Source of the DNA: Deltaproteobacteria bacterium
GTDB taxonomy: Bacteria; Desulfobacterota; SM23-61
NCBI GenBank assembly: GCA_029857975.1
Contig: JAOUFX010000199.1
Span: forward strand, 1 to 6,233
DNA length: 6,233 bases
Direction: 5' to 3'
The translations under genes were made by a program, and so were the position numbers. The notes below the pieces were generated by a model that saw only the letters and a list, made by a program, of their open reading frames with translations, had not been told where the DNA came from and searched no databases. This document shows, piece by piece, positions 5,247-6,233 of the stretch. How positions within the stretch are numbered: position 1 is the stretch's first letter; every line of letters starts with the position of its first letter.

Positions 5247-6233
5247 TTACCTCTTAAGAGCAGTTTTGAGCATTTCCCGGGCGTGGTCAAGGGTTTTTTC
5301 CGTAATTTTAACTCCTCCCAGCATACGGGCGATTTCCTGCTCCCGGTTTTCCCCTTGTAGGTGATTTACTTCCACGACGGTCCTTCCGCCCTGGATTCTT
5401 TTGAACACCTTGAAATGGGTATCGGCAAAAGAGGCTATGGGGGCCAAGTGGGTTATACAAAAAACTTGATGTTCCCGGGAAATTTCTTTAAGCTTGCGAC
5501 CCACGACTTCGGCAATTCCCCCTCCGATGCCCGCGTCCACCTCGTCGAAGACCAGGGTCTTAATCCAGGTTTCCTCGGCGAAGATCCGTTTCAGGGCCAA
5601 CATAATCCGGGAGAGCTCTCCCCCGGAAGCGATCTTGGCCAGAGCTTTCAGGTCTTCCCCCGGATTGGGGGAGATGAGAAATTGTACCCGGTCCATTCCA
5701 TTTTGATCCAATCGCGGAGAGATATTTTGGCCTTGCTCTCCCTTTTCTGATAAGACTTCTTCCACCGCGATTTGAAAACGAACTTTTTTCATGCCCAGGG
5801 TGGAGAGTTCGACCTCCACTTTGGAGCCGAGCTCCTGCGCGACCTTTTTCCTCTGCGAAGAGAGTTCTTGCGCTTGAGAAAAAGCCCGGGCATAGAACTC
5901 GGCGGTGCTTTTTTGGAGCTCAGAAATTTTTTCCCCCAGGCCTTCCAGGCTTTTCTTTTCCTGGTCGATCCTTTCTTGGTGGGCCAGGATTTCTGCCAAC
6001 GAAGGACCGTATTTTTTTTTAAGTTTCGTGATCTCATCCAGGCGCGATTCGACGATTTCCAAGCGCCGGGGGTCAAAATGGATTTTTTCGCGGTAAGCCC
6101 GCAGCTCGGAAGCCACGTCTTCCGCTTGAAAAAGGATCGATTCGATTAAGGACGCCAAAGAGCTGAGAGAGGGATCCATTTTCGTTCCCTCCCGCAGACG
6201 CTGCCGAATGGACTTCAGGCGCTCGACCACCGA
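5247..6233 (-). CDS. recN: RecN, DNA repair ATPase, C-terminal 328 residues
   Basis: The frame is open to the right edge, so the N-terminal half with Walker A lies outside. RecN is an SMC-like ATPase that acts early in recombinational repair of double-strand breaks, and the usual length is about 550-560 residues. Numbered from the fragment's first residue, about 1-135 are coiled coil rich in charged heptads (for example LEIVESRLDEITKLKKKYG, then KKSLEGLGEKISELQK). This region is followed by VQFLISPNPGEDLKALAKI, the ABC signature ASGGELSRIMLALK (about 202-215), Walker B and D-loop TLVFDEVDAGIGG (about 226-238), and the H-loop segment VFCITHLAPIASFAD. The combination F-x-x-x-x-NPGE...L-x-x-I-ASGGELSR with ITHL-x-x-IA identifies RecN rather than RecF or SMC. 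It ends with tandem TAA codons (5247-5249 and 5244-5246). The catalytic residues visible are intact. Confidence 0.95.
   Translation of the reverse strand, partial: SVVERLKSIRQRLREGTKMDPSLSSLASLIESILFQAEDVASELRAYREKIHFDPRRLEIVESRLDEITKLKKKYGPSLAEILAHQERIDQEKKSLEGLGEKISELQKSTAEFYARAFSQAQELSSQRKKVAQELGSKVEVELSTLGMKKVRFQIAVEEVLSEKGEQGQNISPRLDQNGMDRVQFLISPNPGEDLKALAKIASGGELSRIMLALKRIFAEETWIKTLVFDEVDAGIGGGIAEVVGRKLKEISREHQVFCITHLAPIASFADTHFKVFKRIQGGRTVVEVNHLQGENREQEIARMLGGVKITEKTLDHAREMLKTALKR

Noticed and set aside
5361..6149. Plus-strand open frames of 129 and 125 codons opposite recN
   Set aside because: They mirror the RecN ATPase and coiled-coil sequence and show no independent coding evidence.

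Overview
The window reads as an ordinary chromosomal segment of a Gram-negative bacterium. It is most likely an uncultivated deltaproteobacterial (Desulfobacterota-like) lineage. That placement rests on the protein sequences, on a gene neighbourhood I recall from such genomes (recN / short argA / M23 peptidase / secA / argJ), and on CACAGAG-type intergenic repeats that I also associate with environmental genomes of this kind. No search was run, so the taxonomy is an inference.

All supported genes lie on the minus strand, so transcription runs from high to low coordinates. From right to left they are: the C-terminal part of recN (double-strand-break repair ATPase, cut by the right edge); a short ArgA-type GNAT acetyltransferase (N-acetylglutamate synthase candidate); a membrane-anchored coiled-coil M23 metallopeptidase with a complete active site; secA (preprotein translocase ATPase, with an unusually long preprotein-binding domain); and the first 46 codons of argJ, cut by the left edge. 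The plus strand has many open frames but none is convincing as a gene.

The intergenic gaps carry most of the secondary structure. 141-244 holds a 75-bp imperfect inverted repeat. 3212-3469 holds a repeat-derived palindrome next to the secA start, a strong minus-strand terminator-like hairpin, and a possible extended -10 promoter just upstream of that hairpin. 4454-4659 holds a good sigma70-type promoter for the M23 gene. 5119-5246 holds a second copy of the CACAGAG-type palindrome. The genes therefore look like several transcription units pointing the same way rather than one tight operon.

Functionally, two arginine-biosynthesis genes (argA-like and argJ) flank two cell-envelope genes (M23 peptidase and secA). 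ArgA would prime, and ArgJ recycle, the acetyl group of the acetylated ornithine pathway. The M23 enzyme would remodel peptidoglycan in the periplasm and SecA would drive export. I see no new defence, mobile or signalling system. The oddities most worth a second look are the long insertions in SecA, a 33-base near-perfect palindrome inside the M23 coding sequence, and the unclear start and leader of secA.
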